The position numbers and the translations under genes are program-made. A DNA stretch of 64,000 bases, taken from NCBI RefSeq assembly GCF_947631635.1, contig NZ_CANRMB010000001.1, forward strand, positions 124,001 through 188,000. Reading direction: 5' to 3'. The notes under the pieces were generated by a model that made no database searches, had not been told where the DNA came from, and saw only the letters and a list, made by a program, of their open reading frames with translations. This DNA is from an uncultured Dysosmobacter sp. Its GTDB lineage: Bacteria; Bacillota; Clostridia; Oscillospirales; Oscillospiraceae. Each line of letters begins with the position of its first letter. Position 1 is the stretch's first letter. Of the stretch, positions 30,414 through 40,282 are shown one piece after another.

Positions 30414-30731
30414 ATGCGCGATTATATGAAAGCCTTGTACCACAGGTTCGAGACCCCATCCCGAAAGATGGAATACATGGACAGAAAAATCAAAAGGACA
30501 CACAGCCAGCTTGCTCGGTTACTGAATAAGCCAGAGAAAAAACTGCTCCTGCGGATAGCGGACATGGAAGATGAACTGCGGGACGAAGCCTGCCTGAACA
30601 GCTTCATGTCCGGCTACCGTCTGGCCCAGGGCATCCAGCAAGAGTTGCTGGCAGATCAGCCGCCATACAGCTTCGAAGCGGAAGACGAGCGGCAGGCCTG
30701 TGAAAGCTGGGAAAGGAGAGGTGAGGAATAA
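30414..30731 (+). CDS. DUF6809-like helical protein (105 aa)
   Basis: A 105-residue helical protein starting MRDYMKALYHRFETPSRKME, with a closing SFMSGYRLAQGIQQEL motif that resembles what I recall of DUF6809 proteins of clostridia. AGGAGG precedes the ATG at 30414. Its stop overlaps the integrase start codon by one base (TAATG), so the two are probably co-translated. Role unknown; frequent neighbour of integrase genes in this kind of element (inference). Confidence 0.6.
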   Translation: MRDYMKALYHRFETPSRKMEYMDRKIKRTHSQLARLLNKPEKKLLLRIADMEDELRDEACLNSFMSGYRLAQGIQQELLADQPPYSFEAEDERQACESWERRGEE

Positions 30732-31888
30732 TGGCAAAAAAACGCGCCAATGGCGAGGGCAGTATCCGCAAACGGAAAGATGGCCGGTGGGAGGGCTTCT
30801 ACACGGCGGCCTATGACCCGGAGACCGGCAAGCAGAAGCTCAAGAACGTGCTGGGCAAGACCCAGGCAGAGGTCAAGGAGAAGCTAAAGAAAGCAATCGC
30901 GGATAGCCAGCGGCTGGACATGAACCGCAGTGGCACCCACACGGTAAAAAGCTGGGTGAAGATGTGGTACGAGGTCTACGCCGAACCCAGGCTTCGGGAG
31001 AAAACCAAGGACTACTACCTGAACTACATCGACAAGCACATTATCCCCGAGCTGGGCGATATTAAGCTAGATAAGCTGACTACCATTCAAATCCAGCAAT
31101 TCTACAACAATCTCCAGAAGAATGGCCGGGTGCAGCGATACAAGCACATCGAGCTGAAAAACAAGGGCCTGAGCGTCAGAGTAGTCCACGGCATCCACAC
31201 GCTGCTGAACAACTGCCTGGAACAGGCGGTGGCGGAGCGGCTGATTCTAGTGAATCCTGCAAGGGGCTGCAAGCTGCCAAAGATGGAGAAGCGGGAGATG
31301 AAGGTCCTGCCGGAAGATAAGATCAAGCCCTACCTAATGGAAGCGGAGAAGCGCGGCCTGCTGGCACCCTTCTATCTGGAACTGACCACCGGCCTGCGGC
31401 GGGGAGAGCTCCTTGCCCTCCTCTGGACGGACTTGGATGTGGAGAACAGGACGATCTCCATCACGAAGCAGGTAAACCGCATCAAAAGAGAACTGGTAGT
31501 GAGCCTGCCGAAAACACAGAACTCCGTCCGTGTCCTGCCCGTTTCACAGCAGGCGGTGGACTTAATGGTAGAGGAGCACAAGAAGCATCCGGGGAATCCG
31601 TATATGTTTCCGTCGCCCAAGACAGGAGGAATGTTCGACCCGGATTCCTTCCGGCACACCCATGAGAAGATCCTTAAAACCATCGGCGCGGAGCACATTC
31701 GGTTCCATGATCTTAGACATACCTTCGCAACGTTATCTCTGAAGAACGGCGTGGATGTCAAGACCCTGTCCAGCACCCTGGGCCACTACTCGGCGGGATT
31801 CACCCTGAGCACCTACACCCACGCCACGCCGGAAATGATGCGCGAGGCAGCGGATACCATGGGAGATGTGATTGGTGGGGTCATGTAG
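30731..31888 (+). CDS. int: tyrosine recombinase (integrase) of element B
   Basis: A 385-residue Tn916/phage-type integrase. The N-terminal AP2-like arm-binding domain (ANGEGSIRKRKDGRWEGFYT) is followed by a SAM-like core-binding domain (residues 70-170) and the catalytic domain with Arg (TGLRRGELLAL), His-x-x-Arg (HDLRHTFATLS), His (LGHYSAG) and Tyr (STYTHAT). It should recombine the att repeats at 16049 and 33410. It is 1.5 kb from the right att site because a protease pair lies between. Confidence 0.92.
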   Translation: MAKKRANGEGSIRKRKDGRWEGFYTAAYDPETGKQKLKNVLGKTQAEVKEKLKKAIADSQRLDMNRSGTHTVKSWVKMWYEVYAEPRLREKTKDYYLNYIDKHIIPELGDIKLDKLTTIQIQQFYNNLQKNGRVQRYKHIELKNKGLSVRVVHGIHTLLNNCLEQAVAERLILVNPARGCKLPKMEKREMKVLPEDKIKPYLMEAEKRGLLAPFYLELTTGLRRGELLALLWTDLDVENRTISITKQVNRIKRELVVSLPKTQNSVRVLPVSQQAVDLMVEEHKKHPGNPYMFPSPKTGGMFDPDSFRHTHEKILKTIGAEHIRFHDLRHTFATLSLKNGVDVKTLSSTLGHYSAGFTLSTYTHATPEMMREAADTMGDVIGGVM

Positions 31889-31964
31889 AAAGAAGATGTT
31901 TTTTACCAGCAAGTAAAAGCGATGGAAAACCTACAGTAAAAGTGATGGAAAATCCACCTTGCTA

Positions 31965-31994
31965 TTGACGGATTTGAGTTAGTGCGACTATAAT
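31965..31994 (+). promoter_or_regulatory. promoter of the protease pair
   Basis: TTGACG (31965-31970) and TATAAT (31989-31994) with 18-bp spacing. A palindrome GTTGCATAA-TG-TTATGCAAC (32014-32033) follows, a possible operator or 5' hairpin. Confidence 0.65.
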
Positions 31995-32069
31995 GCAATT
32001 ATGATTACAAATAGTTGCATAATGTTATGCAACCATTTGTGGAGAGGCTTACAAATAAGGGGTGGTATT

Positions 32070-32954
32070 TTGGCTGGTTGGGATGATATTTTAAATGAAA
32101 TAAAAAACAGCCCTTTAAAAAATGCAGTAGATGAGACGCGCCATTCTTATTTGAGACGCTTGTCAGAATTAACTGGGAGAAATACTATTGCATATTACTC
32201 TTCCTGGTTAACAAGACAAGTTGAGAATACAGATATTAATGATAATGATATGAACGGTTTTATGAATACTGTTCGAGGATTGGACTGCTCAAAGAGCCTT
32301 GATTTGATCCTGCATACTCCAGGTGGATCTCCCATGGCTGCAGAAGCCATCGTCAAATATCTACGTAGCAAATTTGGGAAAGACATACGAGTAATTGTGC
32401 CTCAGTTAGCTATGTCTGCTGGCACAATGATTGCTTGTTCGGCGAAAGAAATAGTAATGGGAAAACAGTCGAGCCTTGGACCTATCGATCCGCAGTTGAA
32501 TGGCATACCAGCATATAGCATTCAGAGTGAGTTTGAGGACGCAAAAGCAGACTTGGCTGCTGGTAATGGAAATTTTAATTACTGGAGATTGCTCTTGTCT
32601 AAATATCCCGCGGCATATGTAAAAATGGCATCAGATGCAATCGCTTTATCTGACACATTGCTTAAGGAATGGCTGACATCCGGAATGTTAGAAGGTGCAG
32701 GGGACAAGACGATTGAAAGAGTCTGCAATTCACTAAATGAACATGTTGACTCAAAAGTACATGCAAGACACTTCGATGCAGCGTTTTGTAAAGGTATTGG
32801 GTTGCATATAATAGATTTGGAAGAAGACCAATGCTTGCAAGACGCGGTGTTAAGTGTACACCATTGCTATGTGCATACATTTGCTGCAACTGCTGCGGTG
32901 AAAATAATAGAAAACCAAAATGGGAAAGCTTTTATCAGCCTTTGTAGGCAATAG
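32070..32954 (+). CDS. ClpP-fold serine protease of the SDH/SppA type
   Basis: A 294-residue protein with the serine-dehydrogenase-proteinase/SppA-like fold: LDLILHTPGGSPMAAEAIVK, then the Ser region VPQLAMSAGTMIACSAKEIV and MGKQSSLGPIDPQLNG. TTG at 32070 is chosen as start (after GGGGTGG) because the promoter at 31965-31994 places transcription start near 32001, which excludes the ATG there. There is no signal peptide, so it acts in the cytoplasm or at the membrane face. Its AT-rich composition and position beside int mark it as exchangeable cargo. Target unknown. Confidence 0.78.
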   Translation: MAGWDDILNEIKNSPLKNAVDETRHSYLRRLSELTGRNTIAYYSSWLTRQVENTDINDNDMNGFMNTVRGLDCSKSLDLILHTPGGSPMAAEAIVKYLRSKFGKDIRVIVPQLAMSAGTMIACSAKEIVMGKQSSLGPIDPQLNGIPAYSIQSEFEDAKADLAAGNGNFNYWRLLLSKYPAAYVKMASDAIALSDTLLKEWLTSGMLEGAGDKTIERVCNSLNEHVDSKVHARHFDAAFCKGIGLHIIDLEEDQCLQDAVLSVHHCYVHTFAATAAVKIIENQNGKAFISLCRQ

Positions 32955-32971
32955 CACATTAGGAGGTCAAC

Positions 32972-33148
32972 ATGGATATTGCTGAGATTCAAAAAATATA
33001 TTCTTTATATGAGGTTGATGCACTTCTCGTTGATGCAAAACAAGATATCCCAAATTTAGATGTTTTAGGATTTCCGGCCAAAATAGAGCCACCATCGGCT
33101 TTTGCAGAATGTGAGCAAATTATTAGTGATGTATCATATGTGAAGTAA
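32972..33148 (+). CDS. small partner of the ClpP-fold protease (58 aa)
   Basis: A 58-residue acidic protein beginning MDIAEIQKIYSLYEVDALLV and ending ECEQIISDVSYVK. AGGAGG lies before the ATG, 17 bp after the protease stop, and a terminator follows at 33154-33187, so it is the second and last gene of the operon. No known family. A regulator, substrate adaptor or antitoxin-like partner of the protease is conceivable but unproven. Confidence 0.6.
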   Translation: MDIAEIQKIYSLYEVDALLVDAKQDIPNLDVLGFPAKIEPPSAFAECEQIISDVSYVK

Positions 33149-33153
33149 AGAAA

Positions 33154-33187
33154 AATCCCGGGGGAGATGAACCTCCGGGATTTTTTC
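33154..33187 (+). terminator. intrinsic terminator after the protease pair
   Basis: AATCCCGGGGG and CCTCCGGGATT form a stem followed by TTTTTT, six bases after the last stop codon. Confidence 0.8.
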
Positions 33188-33306
33188 TGCTCGAAAAAGA
33201 ATGTGTCGGCACTAACTGAAGTATTATCGGCCCAGCAGTAAATGCAAGGAAAACTAGACGGGAAATCCTGCCCAGTGCTGCCTTGCCCTATAGGGTGCTT
33301 TCGCCG

Positions 33307-33326
33307 TATTGGTCAGTGTATTGGTC
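33307..33326. repeat. candidate integrase arm-type site, right end of element B
   Basis: Two copies of TATTGGTC in 20 bp, matching 16210-16229 with one mismatch; CTAT-x-GGGTGCTTTC precedes it at both ends. Confidence 0.5.
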
Positions 33327-33409
33327 GGCGCAAAAGCCAAGTTTCGGAGAAAATTTTTAGAAGCATAAAACAAATAAAAGTTCCTGATTTCTTGCAAAAT
33401 CAGGAACTT

Positions 33410-33457
33410 TTTGGTGGAGACTACTGGACTCGAACCAGTGACCTCCTGCGTGTGAAG
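33410..33457. other. attachment site in tRNA-Val (right end of element B)
   Basis: The 48 bp identical to 16049-16096. They run from two bases past the tRNA 3' end into the anticodon loop, the classical crossover region for tyrosine integrases, and leave the tRNA intact. The distance between the copies (17,361 bp) is the length of element B. Confidence 0.9.
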
Positions 33458-33488
33458 CAGGCGCTCTAACCAGCTGAGCTAAGCCTCC
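33412..33488 (-). tRNA. tRNA-Val (anticodon CAC)
   Basis: A full 77-nt cloverleaf on the minus strand with encoded CCA. The anticodon loop TTCACAC gives CAC. The acceptor stem pairs GGAGGCT with AGTCTCC. It is the integration target of elements A and B. Confidence 0.95.
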
Positions 33489-33548
33489 ATAACGGATATG
33501 CGATTTTTGGGGCCCATAAGGCGCCGCGCCTCACGACACCTTATGGGA

Positions 33549-33623
33549 TGGTGACCCGTACGGGATTCGAACCCATGTTACAGCCGTGAAAGGGCCGTGT
33601 CTTAACCACTTGACCAACGGGCC
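33549..33623 (-). tRNA. tRNA-Glu (anticodon TTC)
   Basis: A 75-nt cloverleaf on the minus strand with encoded CCA. The anticodon loop CTTTCAC gives TTC. Acceptor arms are GGCCCGT and ACGGGTC. An inverted repeat (33513-33547) separates it from tRNA-Val. Confidence 0.95.
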
Positions 33624-33631
33624 ACAGTTTC

Positions 33632-33669
33632 ATGTTTCTTGAAGCGCCCTGCGGCGCTTCAAGAAACAT
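33632..33669. repeat. perfect 17-bp inverted repeat between tRNA-Glu and tRNA-Met
   Basis: ATGTTTCTTGAAGCGCC and its exact complement flank a CTGC loop, filling almost the whole spacer between the two tRNAs. It may be a processing signal or a mobile palindrome remnant. Confidence 0.6.
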
Positions 33670-33670
33670 C

Positions 33671-33747
33671 TGGTAGCGGCACCTGGATTTGAACCGGGGA
33701 CACTGCGGGTATGAACCGCATGCTCTAGCCAACTGAGCTATGCCGCC
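33671..33747 (-). tRNA. tRNA-Met (anticodon CAT), elongator type
   Basis: A 77-nt cloverleaf on the minus strand with encoded CCA; anticodon loop TTCATAC. The acceptor begins with a GGCGGCA strand, unlike initiator tRNA, so elongator Met is the best call; an Ile2 (lysidine) identity is less likely. Confidence 0.9.
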
Positions 33748-33853
33748 AAATCAAACACCCATGACGGGCACGAATTAATATACCAGAGATTGCCCTATTT
33801 TGTCAAGTCCTTGTCCTGAAAAATTTAAAAAACTTTTTGAGTTATAAAAGAGA

Positions 33854-33874
33854 GGGGGAGGCAGTGCCTCCCCC
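33854..33874 (-). terminator. intrinsic terminator of groESL
   Basis: A perfect 10-bp stem (GGGGGAGGCA and its complement) lies just after the groEL stop; read on the minus strand it is followed by CTCTCTTTT. Confidence 0.75.
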
Positions 33875-33892
33875 TTCTCGCGGATCAGCGGA

Positions 33893-35524
<1,632 letters not shown>

Positions 35525-35705
35525 TTACCTCCAATAAATTTCCTGAGAGGGGGAGCGGACTCCCCGTTTCGATTTCCGCCGGGCCGCCGCGGCGCACGCA
35601 CTGCGCCTGCGTGTCTGCGGCCTGAGCGGCGGGTCTGACGGCGCACACGCCGTCAAAAACCATTCCAGTGGGATTCGCCTTTGGCGAAAAGCTGCGCGGG
35701 GACGA

Positions 35706-36032
<327 letters not shown>

Positions 36033-36038
36033 TCAGCG

Positions 36039-36065
36039 TTAGCACTCAACTCTCTCGAGTGCTAA
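36039..36065. promoter_or_regulatory. CIRCE operator (HrcA binding site)
   Basis: TTAGCACTC, nine bases, GAGTGCTAA: an exact consensus CIRCE inverted repeat, 49 bp before groES and just downstream of the promoter, so HrcA represses groESL until heat shock. Confidence 0.97.
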
Positions 36066-36072
36066 CGCTGAT

Positions 36073-36101
36073 ATCATAGTACAGTTACCAGAGTTTGTAA
36101 A
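36073..36101 (-). promoter_or_regulatory. sigma-A promoter of groESL
   Basis: On the minus strand TTTACA (36096-36101), a 17-bp spacer and TATGAT (36073-36078). Transcription would start just ahead of or in the CIRCE element. Confidence 0.85.
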
Positions 36102-36153
36102 GGGGAAATTTCACAAAAGTTATGAAGAATTTGTAAATGTTGGCCCTGGGCCG

Positions 36154-37080
36154 CTACCGGGCCGTGGCGTTTGGGTCGCAGCCCTTGGGACCGAAGAAGT
36201 TCAGCCGTTTGTCCGCCAGCCGGATGACCACCTCGCGGCTCCGGAAGCACTCGCCGTCCACGCAGGAGATGATGTCCTGCTCCGCCTGGATGCGGACCTC
36301 CCCGGCGGTGACCACCTGGATCAGCTCCGGGGGGAGCTTGCTGTGTTCTCCGGCGGAATAGGCGCTGAAGAGCCGGGCAAAGGTCAGCTTGCTGACGTTT
36401 TTGATGAGCACGGTGTTCAGCACGCTGTCGTCCATCCGGGCCTCGGGCACCGGCGTGGAGCCGCCGCCGTAATGCCGCCCGTTGCAGGTGGAGACCAGAG
36501 CAAAGTCATCCTCCAGCTTTTCCCCGTCCAGCCAGACGGTCCAGCGCCGCCCGATGGGGCGGAAGAGAAAATTCGCCGCCACAGAGGCCAGGTAGCTGCC
36601 CCGCCCGCTCAGCAGGGGCGCCCTGCTGAACTGGTGCACGCTGTCCGCCACCCGGGCGTCGATGCCGTTGCAGGCGATGGTGACGCAGTACCGCCCGTTG
36701 CAGTCGATGAGGTCCAGAGGAAAGACCTCGCCCGCCCACAGGTTTTCCGCGTCGGCGAATTTCACCCTGTCCGGGCCGAAATTTTTCAAAAAGTCATTGC
36801 CGGTACCGGCGGGGATGCAGGTCATGGCGGCGTTGGGGAAGCCCGCGATGCCGTTGGCCACCTCCGACACGGTCCCGTCCCCGCCGCAGGCGTAAAGGCG
36901 CACTGCTTCACCGGTCTCCGCCAGCTTCCGGGCCATGGCGCTGGCGCCGCCGGGGCGGTCCGTCAGCATGCAGGCGCAGTCAAGGCCGTGGACGTCCCGC
37001 AGCCTGTCCGCCATGCCGTAGATGCGGGCGGTCTGGTCCTGCTTTCCCGCATAGGGATTGATGATGAAAATGTGACGCAT
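36154..37080 (-). CDS. diacylglycerol/lipid kinase family protein (YegS/DagK type)
   Basis: A 308-residue kinase. The N-terminal MRHIFIINPYAGKQD and the nucleotide-binding loop YACGGDGTVSEVANGIAG with the neighbouring PAGTGNDFLKNFG motif are typical of the DagK catalytic domain, and the C-terminal beta-sandwich half is present. Such cytoplasmic or membrane-associated enzymes phosphorylate diacylglycerol or similar lipids, feeding them back into phospholipid synthesis; the exact substrate is open. It is followed downstream by the groESL promoter region and preceded by an unknown gene 14 bp away, likely in one operon. Confidence 0.9.
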   Translation of the reverse strand: MRHIFIINPYAGKQDQTARIYGMADRLRDVHGLDCACMLTDRPGGASAMARKLAETGEAVRLYACGGDGTVSEVANGIAGFPNAAMTCIPAGTGNDFLKNFGPDRVKFADAENLWAGEVFPLDLIDCNGRYCVTIACNGIDARVADSVHQFSRAPLLSGRGSYLASVAANFLFRPIGRRWTVWLDGEKLEDDFALVSTCNGRHYGGGSTPVPEARMDDSVLNTVLIKNVSKLTFARLFSAYSAGEHSKLPPELIQVVTAGEVRIQAEQDIISCVDGECFRSREVVIRLADKRLNFFGPKGCDPNATAR

Positions 37081-37094
37081 AGGCGATACCTCGC

Positions 37095-37745
37095 TTACTT
37101 GCAGAATTGGGACACCGCGTAAAAGCGGGGAAAATCCCTTTGGGCGGCCCGGCCGATCTTCACAGGTGGACGGTAAACGTGTCCGTCCAGCTCGAACCGC
37201 AGGCCGCAGGAGACAGCGGACACCCGCCGCTTCAGCAGCAGAAAGTCCTGATAGCCGGGGAGGGAGGCCGTGGACTGCCAGACGCCCTCCCGGCGGCAGA
37301 TCGCCTTGGGATAGGAGGCCTCACAGCCCACGATGTTTTGGGGAGACTGCACATAGGAGCTTCGCAGGCTCACCCGGCGGCTCTCCGGGTCGATCGTCAT
37401 AGAAAAGGGGGCCAGGGCGGCGCAGGGCTCCGGAAAGACCGGCAGGAGGAACTGCCGCCCCTGGAAGGTGTGCTCCCTGCCGTAGGGGCAGCGGGAGAGG
37501 TCTGTGGTGAGGCCGGTGTGCTCCATCAGCGGCCAGTCCGTCTCATGGGACAGCGCCTCGCCCCGGGCCAGCTTGCCGTATAGCTGGCCATAGGGGGTGA
37601 GAAAGGCCTCCGGCATCGTCTCCCGGTAGCCCGCGGGGACGTGGCAGTTGCATTTCACCAGATGGAAGGGCTCCAGCACCTGGGCCAGCTCCCCGGGAGT
37701 CAAAATGAAACGGAAGAAGTGCCATCCCTTGGGAACATACTCCAT
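37095..37745 (-). CDS. uncharacterised protein (216 aa)
   Basis: A 216-residue soluble protein (MEYVPKGWHFFRFILTPGEL...) that I do not recognise. It has five cysteines, including CNCHVP near residue 33, many aromatic residues, and no signal peptide or membrane helix. The ATG at 37745 lies between the RlmL-like methyltransferase stop and the lipid kinase, with gaps of 6 and 14 bp, so the three genes form an operon. No function is proposed. Confidence 0.7.
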   Translation of the reverse strand: MEYVPKGWHFFRFILTPGELAQVLEPFHLVKCNCHVPAGYRETMPEAFLTPYGQLYGKLARGEALSHETDWPLMEHTGLTTDLSRCPYGREHTFQGRQFLLPVFPEPCAALAPFSMTIDPESRRVSLRSSYVQSPQNIVGCEASYPKAICRREGVWQSTASLPGYQDFLLLKRRVSAVSCGLRFELDGHVYRPPVKIGRAAQRDFPRFYAVSQFCK

Positions 37746-37751
37746 GCCCCG

Positions 37752-38861
37752 TTACCTCCCGTACATAAACGCGTCGCACTTCAGCATGCCGTTGTACAGC
37801 TTCCGCTTTTTGTCCGCGGGGCGGCCAAAGGCGCGCTCGAACTCCGTGTGGGAGGAGAGGATGATGACCCGCCACTTGGGGGGCAGGTCCCGCAGGGCGT
37901 GTCCAAACATCCGGTACAGATCCTCCGCCTCCCTTTTCTCCAGCAGGCGCTCGCCGTAGGGGGGATTGGTCACCAGCTGGCCGTACTGGCTGTCCCGGTG
38001 GAATTTTCCGGCGTCCGCCGTCTCAAAGCGGACGCAGTCCTCCACTCCGGCCAGTTCCGCGTTGTGGCGGGCCAGCGCCACGGCGGCGGGGTCGATGTCG
38101 CCGCCCCAGATGTCATAGGTCCCGTGGAACTCCCCGTCCTGCGCCTCATCGGCGGCGTCCAGCCACAGCTTGCTGTCCATGTTCTTCCACCGCTGGGCCG
38201 CGAAGCTGCGGTCCAGGCCGGGGGCGCGGTTCTTGGCGATGAGCGCCGCCTCAATGGGGATGGTGCCGCTGCCGCAGAAGGGGTCGCAGAAGGGGTCCCG
38301 GCCCCGGTAGCGGGACAGGGTCACCAGCGCCGCCGCCAGGGTCTCCCGCAGGGGCGCGCCCATGTTCTGCGCCCGGTAGCCCCGCTTGTACAGGCCCTCG
38401 CCGGAGGTGTCCAGATACAGCGCGGCCATGTCCTTGACGATGGCGAACTGGATCTGGTACCGGCTGCCGGTCTCCGGCAGGGTCTCGCAGCCGTAGGCGT
38501 TTCCCAGCCGCTTGGCGGCGGCCTTTTTCACAATGGCCTGGCAGGCGGGGACGGAGTGCAGCGTGGAGTTCAGGGAATAGCCCTTGACGGGGAATTCGCC
38601 GTCCCGGGGGATGAGGTCCTCCCAGGGCAGGGCCAGCACGCCCTGGAACAGGGCTTCAAAATCCTTGGCCGGAAAGGAACCCAACTCCATCAGGACCCGC
38701 GCGCCGCAGCGCAGGTTGATATTCAGGCGGGCGATGTCGGCCAGGGAGCCGTCGCAGTGGACACGGCCGTTCTCCGCCCGGACATTCTGCAATTGCAGGC
38801 GCTTCATCTCATCCGCCACCAGTGCTTCCAGCCCGAACAGGCAGGGAACCGTCAGTGTCAT
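37752..38861 (-). CDS. class I rRNA methyltransferase, RlmL/YpsC-like
   Basis: A 369-residue protein with an N-terminal ferredoxin-like/THUMP region (LTVPCLFGLEALVADEMKRL, residues 1-160) and a Rossmann methyltransferase domain. The SAM-binding motif I sits in DPFCDPFCGSGTIPIEAALI, and the target-amine motif is TNPPYGERL. The family methylates guanine N2 in 23S rRNA (G2445 in E. coli). AGGAGG precedes the ATG. It is the first gene of the operon with the unknown protein and the lipid kinase. Confidence 0.88.
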   Translation of the reverse strand: MTLTVPCLFGLEALVADEMKRLQLQNVRAENGRVHCDGSLADIARLNINLRCGARVLMELGSFPAKDFEALFQGVLALPWEDLIPRDGEFPVKGYSLNSTLHSVPACQAIVKKAAAKRLGNAYGCETLPETGSRYQIQFAIVKDMAALYLDTSGEGLYKRGYRAQNMGAPLRETLAAALVTLSRYRGRDPFCDPFCGSGTIPIEAALIAKNRAPGLDRSFAAQRWKNMDSKLWLDAADEAQDGEFHGTYDIWGGDIDPAAVALARHNAELAGVEDCVRFETADAGKFHRDSQYGQLVTNPPYGERLLEKREAEDLYRMFGHALRDLPPKWRVIILSSHTEFERAFGRPADKKRKLYNGMLKCDAFMYGR

Positions 38862-38940
38862 GGTCCGGACCTCCTTTTAAAACATCATTGATATAGCTCA
38901 GTATAACAGGAAACGGCGGGATGTGCAATGCGTAGACGGC

Positions 38941-38969
38941 TTGACAAAAAAAGCGGCTTATTCTAAAAT
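38941..38969 (+). promoter_or_regulatory. promoter of the DUF2798 gene
   Basis: TTGACA (38941-38946), 17-bp spacer, TAAAAT (38964-38969). The leader to the ATG at 39109 is about 130 nt. Confidence 0.65.
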
Positions 38970-39108
38970 GAAATCACAAATTTTATATGCGCATGGACGA
39001 CACACGTGGTGCTATCTGCACGTAAAGCTGATTACGGGACCTGACCTTGTAACCGGACTTTCTGCAGCCCCATGTGTGCTTTTTTTGCGCGCAAAAAGGA
39101 GAGATGTC

Positions 39109-39678
39109 ATGCCGAGAAACCAATTTGAAAGAATGATCTTCGCTTTGCTCACCGTTGTGATCACAGTACATGGCTATGTATTTTACAGCCTGTATGTTGT
39201 GAACGGCGAGCTGCTTATGGCGCTCCATGGGACGAACAGCGTTCTGGCCGCCATTGCGAGCCAGGGCGGCGTCTACATGTTTGGACGGTATCTGCCGGTC
39301 TGGGCGGTGGTCCTGGTGGAGTTCTGCCTGGCCTACGGCCTGGAGGTCACCATGGGCAGTCCCTGTTCCTTCAAGCTGGCCTGCCGGGTGTTCGATCCCC
39401 GGACAAGCCATCCCATGATGCTGGAAACCGCTGTCATCTGCGCCACCGTGGGGCTGATGTGCCCGGCCATGAGCTTTCTGGCGGCGCTGCTGTACTATCC
39501 GTATTACGCCGGTTTTCATGTGATGACCCTGCTGGCCAACTGGCTGAAGCTGGTCTGCCTGAATTTCCCCTTCGCGTTTTTCTCACAGCTGTTTTTCATT
39601 CAGCCGCTGGTGCGCACCTTGTTTAAGGCGCTGTTCCGGCGAAACGGAGAGCCCCATAAGGCGAAAGAGGCCGCTTGA
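39109..39678 (+). CDS. DUF2798-type four-helix membrane protein
   Basis: A 189-residue integral membrane protein starting MPRNQFERMIFALLTVVITV. Four hydrophobic spans are visible, with the family-like N-terminal segment and a second similar segment (LETAVICATVGLMCPAMSFL), suggesting an internal repeat. The ATG at 39109 follows AAGGAG; a frame extending to 38923 has no family sequence. Function of the family is unknown. A bidirectional terminator follows. Confidence 0.72.
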   Translation: MPRNQFERMIFALLTVVITVHGYVFYSLYVVNGELLMALHGTNSVLAAIASQGGVYMFGRYLPVWAVVLVEFCLAYGLEVTMGSPCSFKLACRVFDPRTSHPMMLETAVICATVGLMCPAMSFLAALLYYPYYAGFHVMTLLANWLKLVCLNFPFAFFSQLFFIQPLVRTLFKALFRRNGEPHKAKEAA

Positions 39679-39684
39679 GCGGTC

Positions 39685-39722
39685 AAAACAGGAGCCGTCT
39701 TGAAAAGGACGGCTCCTGTTTT
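39685..39722. terminator. bidirectional intrinsic terminator
   Basis: AAAACAGGAGCCGTC and its complement form a 15-bp stem flanked by A and T runs, seven bases after the DUF2798 stop. Confidence 0.85.
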
Positions 39723-39748
39723 CAATATGATCGCAAATTGTAACCGAA

Positions 39749-39778
39749 TTGAAATGTTTTTCGGTATGGGGATATGAT
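39749..39778 (+). promoter_or_regulatory. promoter of the nfeD-SPFH operon
   Basis: TTGAAA (39749-39754), 18-bp spacer, TATGAT (39773-39778), 51 bp before the GTG start. Confidence 0.6.
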
Positions 39779-39829
39779 ACACTAAAAATGATCATAAAAG
39801 ATATCGTGATCCCGAAAGGAGGTTTACCA

Positions 39830-40282
39830 GTGGATCTGATGATTTGGATCTGGCTGGGCGCCATCGTGCTGTTCGGCGCCGTGGAGGCGGCGACGGCGGG
39901 ACTGGTGTCCATCTGGTTCGTGGCGGGCGCCGTGGGCGCGCTGCTGGGAACCATCGCGGGCGCGGGCCTGGCAGTGCAGCTGGTGCTGTTCGTTGGCGTT
40001 TCCGCCCTGGCTCTGGCGCTGACCCGTCCGCTGGTGCGGCAGTTCGCGGGGGAGCGGGCCATCCCCACCAACCTGGACCGGGTGATCGGCGAGACCGGCA
40101 GGGTGACGGAGGCCATCGACAACGAGCGCGCCGCCGGCGCCGTCTATGTGGACGGCAAGACCTGGACCGCCCGCAGCGCGGACGGCACCGTGATCCCCAC
40201 GGGGACCCAGGTGGAGATCGAGCGTATGGAGGGCGTCAAGCTCTTTGTAAAAACATGTGAGGAAAAAGTGGAGGTAAAGTAA
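39830..40282 (+). CDS. NfeD-family membrane protein
   Basis: A 150-residue protein starting at GTG 39830 after AAAGGAGG. Two or three membrane helices (WIWLGAIVLFGAVEAATAGL, LVSIWFVAGAVGALLGTIAG, VLFVGVSALALALTRPLVRQ) precede a C-terminal OB fold (IGETGRVTEAIDNERAAGAV, VYVDGKTWTARSADGTVIPT). NfeD partners SPFH/stomatin proteins in membrane organisation. The stop overlaps the ATG of the SPFH gene by one base, the conserved pairing. Confidence 0.88.
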   Translation: MDLMIWIWLGAIVLFGAVEAATAGLVSIWFVAGAVGALLGTIAGAGLAVQLVLFVGVSALALALTRPLVRQFAGERAIPTNLDRVIGETGRVTEAIDNERAAGAVYVDGKTWTARSADGTVIPTGTQVEIERMEGVKLFVKTCEEKVEVK

